Assembly (NCBI GenBank): GCA_947371775.1
Contig: CANBQX010000120.1
Location: 1-5,969, forward strand
Reading direction: 5' to 3'
Length of the DNA stretch: 5,969 nt
DNA from: Comamonadaceae bacterium
Lineage (GTDB): Bacteria > Pseudomonadota > Gammaproteobacteria > Burkholderiales > Burkholderiaceae_C
The position numbers and the translations under genes were made by a program. This document shows, one piece after another, positions 1 through 5,969 of this stretch. Position 1 is the stretch's first letter. Every line of letters starts with the position of its first letter. The notes beneath the pieces are model-generated. The model saw nothing but the letters and a program-made list of their open reading frames with translations, was not told the DNA's origin and ran no database searches.

Positions 1-1
1 G

Positions 2-445
2 AGTACCGTCGGCCTCACGCAAGTCAGCCTGCGCCCCAGCGTGCCCGTCGTGGCGGTGGGCGGCCCGGTCAAGGTCTACTACGGCGAAGTGGCTAAACGC
101 CTTGGCTGCGACATGGTGTTTCCCGACTTCTGCGACGTGGCCAATGCCGTGGGCGCAGCCACCGGTGTGGTAGCCCATGCGGTGCGGGTGGAAGTGCATG
201 GCGACGGCAGCGGGGTGTTTCGCCTGCATTCCACCGTGGGCACCCAGCAGTTCACCGATGCGGCCCTGGCGCTCGATGCCGCCACCGCCTTGGCGCGCCA
301 AAGCGCCATGGACGCGGTGCGCGCCATGGGTGCTGCCGATCCGCAAGTGCAAATCCAGGTGAACAAAAGCTACTTCCCCAACGCGGTGGACGACCGGGGC
401 CTGATGGAAGCGGTGGTGCTGGCCGAAGGCATAGGGCGGCCCTGA
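2..445 (+). CDS. Hydantoinase/oxoprolinase family protein (HyuA-like), C-terminal part
   Basis: The reading frame is open from base 2 and ends in TGA at 443-445, giving 147 residues of a protein whose start lies left of the window; full-length members are usually about 650-700 residues. What shows the family is the Gly-rich segment VAVGGPVKVYYGEVAKRLG followed by a phosphate-site-like VFPDFCDVANAVGAATGVV, a hallmark of the C-terminal lobe of HyuA/5-oxoprolinase proteins (ASKHA-type ATPase fold). Such enzymes couple ATP hydrolysis to opening of cyclic imides such as hydantoins or 5-oxoproline, or act as carboxylase subunits, in the cytosol. The substrate cannot be told from this fragment. The GTG at 41 is an internal codon and should not be taken as the start, because conserved sequence runs upstream of it. 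No HyuB-like partner follows, so any partner must lie to the left. It is probably unrelated to the genes downstream. Confidence 0.78.
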   Translation, partial: STVGLTQVSLRPSVPVVAVGGPVKVYYGEVAKRLGCDMVFPDFCDVANAVGAATGVVAHAVRVEVHGDGSGVFRLHSTVGTQQFTDAALALDAATALARQSAMDAVRAMGAADPQVQIQVNKSYFPNAVDDRGLMEAVVLAEGIGRP

Positions 446-481
446 GTCCCCGCGCAAACGCCCCAGACAAAATGCACCAAT

Positions 482-518
482 AAGAGGCGCCGCCAGGCCG
501 TCGTGTGGCCTGCCTCTT
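482..518. repeat. Bulged inverted repeat after the HyuA-like gene (possible terminator or RNA hairpin)
   Basis: AAGAGGC (482-488) and AGGCC (495-499) pair exactly with GGCCT (507-511) and GCCTCTT (512-518). This gives a 12-bp stem with a 6-base bulge, GCCGCC, on the 5' side and a 7-base loop. It begins 36 bases after the stop codon of the HyuA-like gene, where a terminator is expected. No T-run follows on the + strand (GCTTGGAGTG), so it is not a textbook intrinsic terminator. It may stabilise the 3' end of the upstream transcript or act with Rho. Confidence 0.4.
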
Positions 519-549
519 GCTTGGAGTGAAACGCATCTTGTGAGCCTGC

Positions 550-568
550 GGAAAAACCCTTGTTTTCC
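550..568. repeat. Short palindrome upstream of the transglutaminase gene
   Basis: GGAAAA (550-555) and TTTTCC (563-568) are perfect inverted arms around a 7-base spacer, ACCCTTG. The site lies about 60-75 bases upstream of the ATG at 627 and just before the TATGCT box at 571-576. The position would suit an operator, but a 6-bp inverted repeat can arise by chance and no known operator consensus is recognised. Confidence 0.2.
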
Positions 569-626
569 CGTATGCTGACTGTCTGCTGCCGCCCCTAACC
601 GTCCTCGACTGCCAACCAAGCCACTT

Positions 627-3600
627 ATGTCCATCCACGTAGCCCTGCACCACGTTACCCACTACCGCTACGACCGTCCTGTGCAGCTCGGCCCGCAGGT
701 GGTGCGCTTGCGTCCGGCGCCGCACTGCCGCAGCCGCATCTTGTCGTACAGCTTGCGCATTGAGCCCGAAGAACATTTCATCAACTGGCAGCAAGACCCG
801 TTTGCCAACTACCAGGCACGCTTGGTGTTTCCCAAGCAAACCACCGAGTTCAAGGTCACGGTGGATTTGGTCACCGAGATGGCGGTGTTCAACCCCTTTG
901 ACTTTTTTGTCGAGCCCTCGGCCAAAGAAGTTCCCTTCAAGTACAGCGAGGCCTTGCAAGACGAATTGCAGTCGTATTTGGTCAAATTGCCGCGCACACC
1001 GCAGTTCAAAAAATACCTGGCCACGCTGGACCGCAAGCGCCAGCGCAGCATTGACTTTCTGGTTCAGACCAACCAGCGTTTGCACCAGGACATCCGCTAC
1101 CTGATCCGCATGGAGCCCGGTGTGCAAACGCCCGAAGAAACGCTTACCCTGCGCAGCGGCTCCTGCCGCGACTCGGCGTGGTTGTTGGTGCAGTTGTTTC
1201 GCCACATGGGGCTGGCCTCGCGCTTTGTGTCGGGCTACCTGATTCAGCTCACACCCGACGTCAAGTCGCTCGACGGCCCCAGTGGCACCGAAGTTGACTT
1301 CACCGACCTGCATGCCTGGTGCGAGGTGTACCTGCCCGGTGCGGGCTGGATCGGCTTGGATCCGACTTCGGGCCTTCTGGCAGGCGAGGGCCACATTCCC
1401 TTGGCCTGCACGCCCCAGCCTTCGGCCGCAGCGCCCATCGAGGGGCTGATGGACGAAGCGGAGGTGAGCTTTGACCACGAGATGTCCATCACCCGCATTT
1501 ACGAGTCGCCCCGTGTGACCCGCCCCTACAGCGACGCGCAATGGGAGGCCGTGTTGGCGCTGGGTGAGGCGGTGGACGACAAACTCGAGGCGGGCGACGT
1601 GCGCCTGACCATGGGCGGTGAGCCGACCTTTGTGGCCGTCAACGACCGCGACGCGCCCGAGTGGAACACCGACGCGCTGGGCCCCACCAAACGCGGGCTG
1701 GCCACCGAGCTGGTGCACAAGCTGCGCCAGGAATATGGGCAGGGTGGCTTTTTGCATTTTGGCCAGGGCAAGTGGTACCCCGGCGAGCAGTTGCCGCGCT
1801 GGGCCTTGAGCATTTACTGGCGCACCGACGGACAAGCCTGCTGGAGCGACCCCACGCTGTTCGCTGACGAACGCGAGCCCAGCCATTACACCGCCGCGGA
1901 TGCGCGCCGCTTTATTGACACGCTGGCCCAGCGCGTGGGCGTGTCGGACGAGCACATCCTGGCCGGGCATGAAGACGCCTGGTACTACCTGTGGCGCGAG
2001 CGCCGCCTGCCGGTCAATGTCGATCCCTTTGATGCGCGCTTGGACGACGAGCTCGAACGTGCCCGCCTGCGCCGTGTGTTTTCCCAAGGTTTGGAGGCCG
2101 AAGTGGGCTACGTGCTGCCGCTGCGCCCCAGTGAAGCGGGCAAGTCGCAATGGGAGACCGGCCGCTGGTTTGTGCGCGATGAGCGCCTCTACCTCATGCC
2201 GGGCGACTCGCCCATGGGCTGGCGTTTGCCCTTGGACTCTTTACCCTGGGTAGCACCTACCGAGCGCCCTCAGCTGATTGAGCAAGATCCGTTTGCACCG
2301 CGCAGCGCGCTCAAACCGACGACTGTGGCGCCTGCCCTGCAAATGCGCAGCGCGTCGGCTGCAACGTCAGCGCCGCAGGCTGCGCCTGAGAAGTTCAAGT
2401 CCGACCCCACGCTCGTGCGCACGGCCGTGTGTGTGGAAGTGCGCGACCCGCGCCGCGCCAACGGCCCCAAGGCCGAAGAGCAGGGCACGGCCAGCGGCGT
2501 CTTGTACGTGTTCATGCCGCCCTTGCCGCGCCTGGACGACTACCTGGATTTGGTGGCTGCGGTGGAAGCCACGGCCCGAGAGTTGGGCGTCAAGATCGTG
2601 ATGGAAGGCTATCCGCCACCGCGCGATCCGCGTCTCAAGCTGCTGCAAGTCACACCCGACCCGGGCGTGATTGAGGTCAACATCCACCCCGCGCACCACT
2701 GGGGCGAGGTGGTGGCGCACACGGAATTTTTGTACCAGGCGGCCTTTGAGACGCGCCTGTCGGCTGAGAAGTTCATGACCGACGGCCGCCACACCGGTAC
2801 CGGCGGCGGCAACCATGTGGTGATGGGCGGCGCCACCCCGGCAGACAGCCCCTTTTTGCGCCGCCCCACGCTTCTGGCCAGCTTGCTGCTCTACTGGCAC
2901 AACCACCCCAGCCTGAGCTATTTGTTCAGCGGCATGTTCATTGGCCCCACCAGCCAGGCGCCGCGCGTGGACGAAGCGCGCAACGACCAGATCTATGAGC
3001 TGGAAATTGCGTTGCGAGAGATTCACCGCCTGAGCGAACAGGCCAAGGGCGTGCCAGGTGATGCCAACGCCACCGAGACCTATATGGCGCCGTGGCTGGT
3101 GGACCGCACCTTGCGCAACATCCTGGTGGACGTGACCGGCAACACGCACCGCAGCGAGTTTTGCATCGACAAAATGTACTCACCAGACTCGTCCACCGGG
3201 CGCTTAGGTCTGCTCGAGCTGCGTGCGTTCGAGATGCCGCCCCACGCCCGCATGAGTGTGGTGCAGCAACTGCTGCTGCGTGCGCTGGTGGCGCGTTTTT
3301 GGGAGAAGCCTTACCTGGCCCCGGTCACCCGCTGGGGCACTGAGTTGCACGACCGCTTTTTGCTGCCGCATTGCGTGCAAGAGGACTTCAATGACGTGAT
3401 CACCGAGCTACAAGAGGCGGGCTTTGCGTTTGACGCGGCCTGGTTTGCGCCGCATTTTGAGTTCCGCTTTCCGCTGGTGGGACAGATCCACACCAAGGGG
3501 GTGGGCTTGAGCCTACGCCAGGCACTGGAGCCCTGGCATGTCATGGGCGAAGAGGGCACAGCGGGTGGCACGGCACGCTATGTGGACTCGTCGCTCGAGC

Positions 3601-4025
3601 GCATTGAAGTCAAGGTCAACGGGCTCAACAGCAGCCGTTACACCGTCACCGTGAACGGCCACCCCGTGCCCTTGCAAGCCACCGGCGTGGTGGGCGAGTA
3701 TGTGGCCAGCGTGCGCTACAAGGCCTGGAACCCGCCGTCGTCTTTGCATCCGTCCATCGGCGTGCATGCGCCACTCACTTTTGACGTGGTGGACACCTGG
3801 ATGCAGCGCTCGCTGGGGGGCTGCCAGTACTTTGTGTCACACCCTGGCGGACTCGCCTACGACACCTTGCCGGTCAATGCCTACGAGGCAGAAAGCCGCC
3901 GCTTGGCGCGCTTTGCCCGCATGGGCCATACGCCGGGTAGCATGCAGGTGCCGCCGCCCAACAGCGCTGTGGTGCCCAGTGCCGAGTTTCCTTTCACCCT
4001 GGACTTGCGCCGCTGTGTTGGGTGA
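627..4025 (+). CDS. Transglutaminase family protein fused to DUF2126 putative amidoligase
   Basis: The product has 1132 residues. Residues 1-85 or so match the bacterial transglutaminase-like N-terminal domain (starting MSIHVALHHVTHYRYDRPV). The transglutaminase core follows, with the catalytic triad visible: Cys180 in SGSCRDSAW, His229 in DLHAW and Asp245 in LDPTSG. From about residue 320 to the end lies DUF2126, predicted in comparative genomic work to be a glutamine-synthetase-fold COOH-NH2 ligase. Its conserved stretches are MGGEPTF (329-335), EVNIHPAHHW (683-692), DGRHTGTGGGNHVVMGG (719-735), HRSEFCIDKMYS (841-852) and LLELRAFEMPP (862-871); the Glu residues are candidate metal or ATP ligands by inference. 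An Ala/Ser/Pro-rich stretch (about 562-593) interrupts the ligase region. No signal peptide or membrane segment is seen, so it is probably cytosolic. The ATG at 627 fits the usual family N-terminus, although the ribosome site is weak. The ATP-grasp/alpha-E gene follows after 46 bases, implying co-transcription. The reaction is inferred: making and/or cleaving or transferring an amide bond on an unknown substrate. Family assignment is firm; biochemical role is not. Confidence 0.95.
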   Translation: MSIHVALHHVTHYRYDRPVQLGPQVVRLRPAPHCRSRILSYSLRIEPEEHFINWQQDPFANYQARLVFPKQTTEFKVTVDLVTEMAVFNPFDFFVEPSAKEVPFKYSEALQDELQSYLVKLPRTPQFKKYLATLDRKRQRSIDFLVQTNQRLHQDIRYLIRMEPGVQTPEETLTLRSGSCRDSAWLLVQLFRHMGLASRFVSGYLIQLTPDVKSLDGPSGTEVDFTDLHAWCEVYLPGAGWIGLDPTSGLLAGEGHIPLACTPQPSAAAPIEGLMDEAEVSFDHEMSITRIYESPRVTRPYSDAQWEAVLALGEAVDDKLEAGDVRLTMGGEPTFVAVNDRDAPEWNTDALGPTKRGLATELVHKLRQEYGQGGFLHFGQGKWYPGEQLPRWALSIYWRTDGQACWSDPTLFADEREPSHYTAADARRFIDTLAQRVGVSDEHILAGHEDAWYYLWRERRLPVNVDPFDARLDDELERARLRRVFSQGLEAEVGYVLPLRPSEAGKSQWETGRWFVRDERLYLMPGDSPMGWRLPLDSLPWVAPTERPQLIEQDPFAPRSALKPTTVAPALQMRSASAATSAPQAAPEKFKSDPTLVRTAVCVEVRDPRRANGPKAEEQGTASGVLYVFMPPLPRLDDYLDLVAAVEATARELGVKIVMEGYPPPRDPRLKLLQVTPDPGVIEVNIHPAHHWGEVVAHTEFLYQAAFETRLSAEKFMTDGRHTGTGGGNHVVMGGATPADSPFLRRPTLLASLLLYWHNHPSLSYLFSGMFIGPTSQAPRVDEARNDQIYELEIALREIHRLSEQAKGVPGDANATETYMAPWLVDRTLRNILVDVTGNTHRSEFCIDKMYSPDSSTGRLGLLELRAFEMPPHARMSVVQQLLLRALVARFWEKPYLAPVTRWGTELHDRFLLPHCVQEDFNDVITELQEAGFAFDAAWFAPHFEFRFPLVGQIHTKGVGLSLRQALEPWHVMGEEGTAGGTARYVDSSLERIEVKVNGLNSSRYTVTVNGHPVPLQATGVVGEYVASVRYKAWNPPSSLHPSIGVHAPLTFDVVDTWMQRSLGGCQYFVSHPGGLAYDTLPVNAYEAESRRLARFARMGHTPGSMQVPPPNSAVVPSAEFPFTLDLRRCVG

Positions 4026-4037
4026 GCGGGCGCACCG

Positions 4038-4055
4038 CCAGCACCGTACTGCTGG
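4038..4055 (+). repeat. Hairpin between the two operon genes
   Basis: CCAGCA (4038-4043) and TGCTGG (4050-4055) form a perfect 6-bp stem around the loop CCGTAC. It starts 12 bases after the upstream stop and ends 16 bases before the GTG at 4072. No T-run follows, so termination is unlikely. It could influence message stability or translation of the second gene, or be chance in GC-rich DNA. Confidence 0.3.
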
Positions 4056-4071
4056 GCAATAATCCAAGACC

Positions 4072-5969
4072 GTGGAAAACTACCCAACGCTCTCGCCCCA
4101 GCCAGGAATGGCGCGCAGCGCGTTGCCAGCAGCCAAGCTGAGCACTGCTGAATTGCTGCATCAGGCTCAAACGGCGCCGGATGGCGTCTGGGACGAATTG
4201 CGCGGGGGCGTTGAGGGCAGCTTGCCCGCCCCGCACCCGGGCGTGGTGCCACTGAGCGCGCCCTGGGACGCGTTTTTGCAGCATCTCGGGCCGCAGGGGC
4301 TGGAAAGCCTCACCCCACGCGTGGCCCAGTTGGAGCGCCAGGTGCGCGACAACGGCATCTCCTACAACGTATATGCCGATGCCGAGCGGCCGCAGCGCCC
4401 CTGGGCGCTGGATCTGCTGCCACTGATGGTGGATGCGCTGAGCTGGCAGCAAATTGAATCGGGTGTCTTGCAGCGCATGCGCTTGCTGGAGCACATCATG
4501 GCCGACACCTATGGCCCGCAGCGATTGCTCAAGACCGGCATGCTGCCCACGGCACTGGTGCAAGGCCACCCCGGCTATTTGCACGCCATGCAGGGCGTGG
4601 CCCCGGTGGGCGGCCAGCACTTGGCATTGGCGGCGTTTGACTTGGCGCGCGGCCCGGACGGCTGTTGGTGGATGCTGTCGCAGCGCACCGAGGCGCCTTC
4701 CGGCCTGGGCTATTTGCTGGAAAACCGGCTGCTGATATCGCGCCAGTTTCCGCAGGCCTTTGAGGCCATGCCGGTGCAACGCCTGGCCAATGCCTACCGG
4801 GCGCTGGTCGACGGCATCAAGCAACGCTCGCCCGCAGGCGCCGATGCCCACATCGCGCTGCTGACTCCCGGCCCCTACAACGAGACTTATTTTGAGCACG
4901 CCTACCTGGCGCGTTACTTGGGGTTGACGCTGGTGCAAGGCGGTGATTTGCTGGTGCGCCACCAAAAGCTGTACCTCAAAACCCTGCAAGGGCTGCAGCG
5001 CGTGCACGGCCTGCTCAAGCGGGTGGACGATGCCTGGCTGGACCCGCTGGAGTTGCGTGCCGAATCCACCCTGGGCGTGCCCGGTTTGCTGCAGGTGGTG
5101 CGCGCGGGCAATGTGCTGGTGGCCAATGCGCCGGGCTCGGGCTTTTTGGAGTCGAGCGCCTTGCTGGGCTTTATGCCGGCCTTGGCCAAATCGGTGTTGG
5201 GCGAAGAGCTGCGCCTGCCCGCCATTCCAAGCTGGTGGTGCGGTGAGCGCAGTGCCATGCAGCAGGTACTGCCGCGCATGGCCGATTGCGTGATCAAACC
5301 GAGCTACCCCGCGTTTTCGAGCCGCCCGAGCTTTGAGCCGGTGCTGGGGCGCAACCTGTCGCAGCGCGAGCGCGACGAGTGGTCGGGGCGCATTTTTCGG
5401 GACGGTTCAGCGCACACACTGCAAGCCTTTTTGCCGATTTCGCACACTCCGGTCTGGCAGACCCACGCGGCGCAAGCCTCGATCGGTGCGCGCCCGGTGA
5501 TTCTGCGGGTGTTTGCACTGGCCAATACCCAAGGCGGCTGGGACGTGCTGCCGGGTGGCTTGGCGCGCTTGGGCACGCGCGAGGGCATTGCGTCCATGCA
5601 GCGTGGCGGCAGCAGCGCCGATGTATGGGTCTTGACCGGACGCTCTGGCACCGATGCAGAAGCCGCTGTGCCTCCCTCGCAAAATCCATCGCAATCTCAG
5701 TCCCAGTCCCAGTCCCAGTCTTCTTTGCCGCAGGCGCCAGACGCCTCCGTTGCCACCGGACTGCCCCCCTTGCCAGGCATGCCCTGGCTGACGCCGGGTG
5801 TGGCAGGCACGGCACAACGCCAGCGCATCGTGACCAGCCGTGCCGCAGAAAACTTGTTTTGGATGGGCCGCTACACCGAGCGCAGCGAAAACTTGTTGCG
5901 CCTCACACGCTTGTCGCTGGATGTGCTGGGCAGCGAAGACCAGACTTGTGCCCCCCTCATTGCCTGGCT
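4072..5969 (+). CDS. Circularly permuted ATP-grasp protein fused to alpha-E domain, 3' end missing
   Basis: The frame opens after a TAA at 4060-4062 and stays open to the right edge, giving 632 complete codons. The circularly permuted ATP-grasp module (DUF404/DUF407 type) spans about residues 20-520, with VRDNGISYNVYAD (91-103), RTEAPSGLGYLLENR (205-219), LLTPGPYNETYFEH (263-276), VQGGDLLV (288-295), LKRVDDAWLDP (315-325), STLGVPGLLQVVRAGNV (332-348), WWCGE (388-392) and VIKP (407-410), whose Lys409 is a likely ATP contact. After a low-complexity linker (about 523-583), the alpha-E domain (DUF403) begins with SRAAENLFWMGRYTERSEN (589-607) and is cut off. ATP-grasp enzymes join a carboxylate to an amine through an acyl phosphate; alpha-E is a helical partner domain of unknown role. 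The substrate is unknown. The GTG at 4072 is chosen as the first start after the upstream stop, with only weak AAG upstream. ATG 4108 is an alternative, but its AGGA touches the start codon, too close to act as its ribosome site. ATP-grasp and alpha-E are separate genes in many bacteria; here they are fused. Confidence 0.93.
   Translation, partial: MENYPTLSPQPGMARSALPAAKLSTAELLHQAQTAPDGVWDELRGGVEGSLPAPHPGVVPLSAPWDAFLQHLGPQGLESLTPRVAQLERQVRDNGISYNVYADAERPQRPWALDLLPLMVDALSWQQIESGVLQRMRLLEHIMADTYGPQRLLKTGMLPTALVQGHPGYLHAMQGVAPVGGQHLALAAFDLARGPDGCWWMLSQRTEAPSGLGYLLENRLLISRQFPQAFEAMPVQRLANAYRALVDGIKQRSPAGADAHIALLTPGPYNETYFEHAYLARYLGLTLVQGGDLLVRHQKLYLKTLQGLQRVHGLLKRVDDAWLDPLELRAESTLGVPGLLQVVRAGNVLVANAPGSGFLESSALLGFMPALAKSVLGEELRLPAIPSWWCGERSAMQQVLPRMADCVIKPSYPAFSSRPSFEPVLGRNLSQRERDEWSGRIFRDGSAHTLQAFLPISHTPVWQTHAAQASIGARPVILRVFALANTQGGWDVLPGGLARLGTREGIASMQRGGSSADVWVLTGRSGTDAEAAVPPSQNPSQSQSQSQSQSSLPQAPDASVATGLPPLPGMPWLTPGVAGTAQRQRIVTSRAAENLFWMGRYTERSENLLRLTRLSLDVLGSEDQTCAPLIAW
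5689..5718 (+). repeat. Hexanucleotide repeat encoding (Ser-Gln)5 in the interdomain linker
   Basis: Five Ser-Gln dipeptides (residues 540-549 counted from GTG 4072) are encoded in tandem. The last four units, 5695-5718, are nearly identical hexamers: TCTCAG then three copies of TCCCAG. The run sits in a Pro/Ser/Gln/Ala-rich, probably disordered linker between the ATP-grasp and alpha-E domains. Because the unit is six bases, copy-number change by replication slippage would lengthen or shorten the linker without a frameshift. Confidence 0.85.

Larger units (their letters stand above)
446..626. other. Intergenic region, likely carrying the promoter of the transglutaminase/amidoligase operon
   Basis: These 181 bases hold no plausible gene. 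They contain a bulged inverted repeat (482-518) and a short palindrome (550-568). I looked for a sigma-70 promoter. TATGCT at 571-576 is a passable -10 box and TTGTGA at 538-543 a passable -35 box, but they are 27 bases apart, too far for a normal promoter, and TTGTTT at 560-565 is too close. The downstream operon probably starts here because the gap is the larger of the two in the window, but the start site is not resolved by eye. Confidence 0.45.

Noticed and set aside
41..445. Complete small gene starting at GTG 41
   Set aside because: The frame is open to the left edge and the sequence matches the C-terminal lobe of a much longer family, so this is an internal codon of a truncated gene.
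538..576. Possible sigma-70 promoter, TTGTGA with TATGCT
   Set aside because: The spacing is 27 bases, well outside the 16-18 base range, and no better-spaced -35 box is visible.
252..2150. Long antisense open frame of 632 codons on the - strand across the HyuA-like gene, the gap and the transglutaminase domain
   Set aside because: It lies opposite two well-recognised genes with intact motifs, shows no family signature, and has the Gln/His/Arg/Val-rich composition typical of the mirror frame of GC-rich coding DNA. It also spans the intergenic gap with no change of character.
2367..3149. Antisense open frame of 260 codons opposite DUF2126
   Set aside because: It mirrors a conserved stretch of the real gene and has no recognisable domain; such frames are expected at this GC content.
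4038..4071. Intrinsic terminator between the two operon genes
   Set aside because: The stem is only 6 bp and is followed by GCAATAATCC, not a T-run; the genes are close and functionally linked.
3994..5007. Antisense open frame of 337 codons opposite the ATP-grasp gene
   Set aside because: The + strand frame here contains the complete series of ATP-grasp motifs, and the antisense product has a shadow-like composition.

Overview
The window is ordinary GC-rich bacterial chromosome with three genes, all on the + strand. Base composition, codon use and the recognisable protein families fit a betaproteobacterium of the order Burkholderiales, most likely Comamonadaceae (Rhodoferax/Acidovorax-like). 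That placement is from recalled family sequences and was not searched. I see no mobile element, tRNA, rRNA, CRISPR array or sign of recent transfer.

Layout: (1) positions 2-445, the last 147 codons of a hydantoinase/oxoprolinase-type (HyuA-like) gene cut by the left edge; (2) 446-626, a 181-base gap with a bulged inverted repeat and a smaller palindrome but no convincing promoter; (3) 627-4025, a complete 1132-residue protein fusing a bacterial transglutaminase-like cysteine peptidase fold (Cys180, His229, Asp245) to a DUF2126 putative amidoligase; (4) a 46-base gap with a short perfect hairpin; (5) 4072 to the right edge, a GTG-started ORF of at least 632 codons fusing a circularly permuted ATP-grasp ligase to the start of an alpha-E domain, joined by a low-complexity linker with a (Ser-Gln)5 run encoded by a hexanucleotide repeat.

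The last two genes form the core of a conserved bacterial gene set predicted by comparative genomics to make and/or cleave amide (peptide-like) bonds: an ATP-grasp ligase, a glutamine-synthetase-fold amidoligase, a transglutaminase-like thiol enzyme and the helical alpha-E domain. This set often lies near the proteasome-like protein Anbu. To my knowledge its substrate is not established. The system is not new as a family, but it is functionally dark and is the most interesting content here. The HyuA-like gene is probably an unrelated neighbour, separated by the larger gap.
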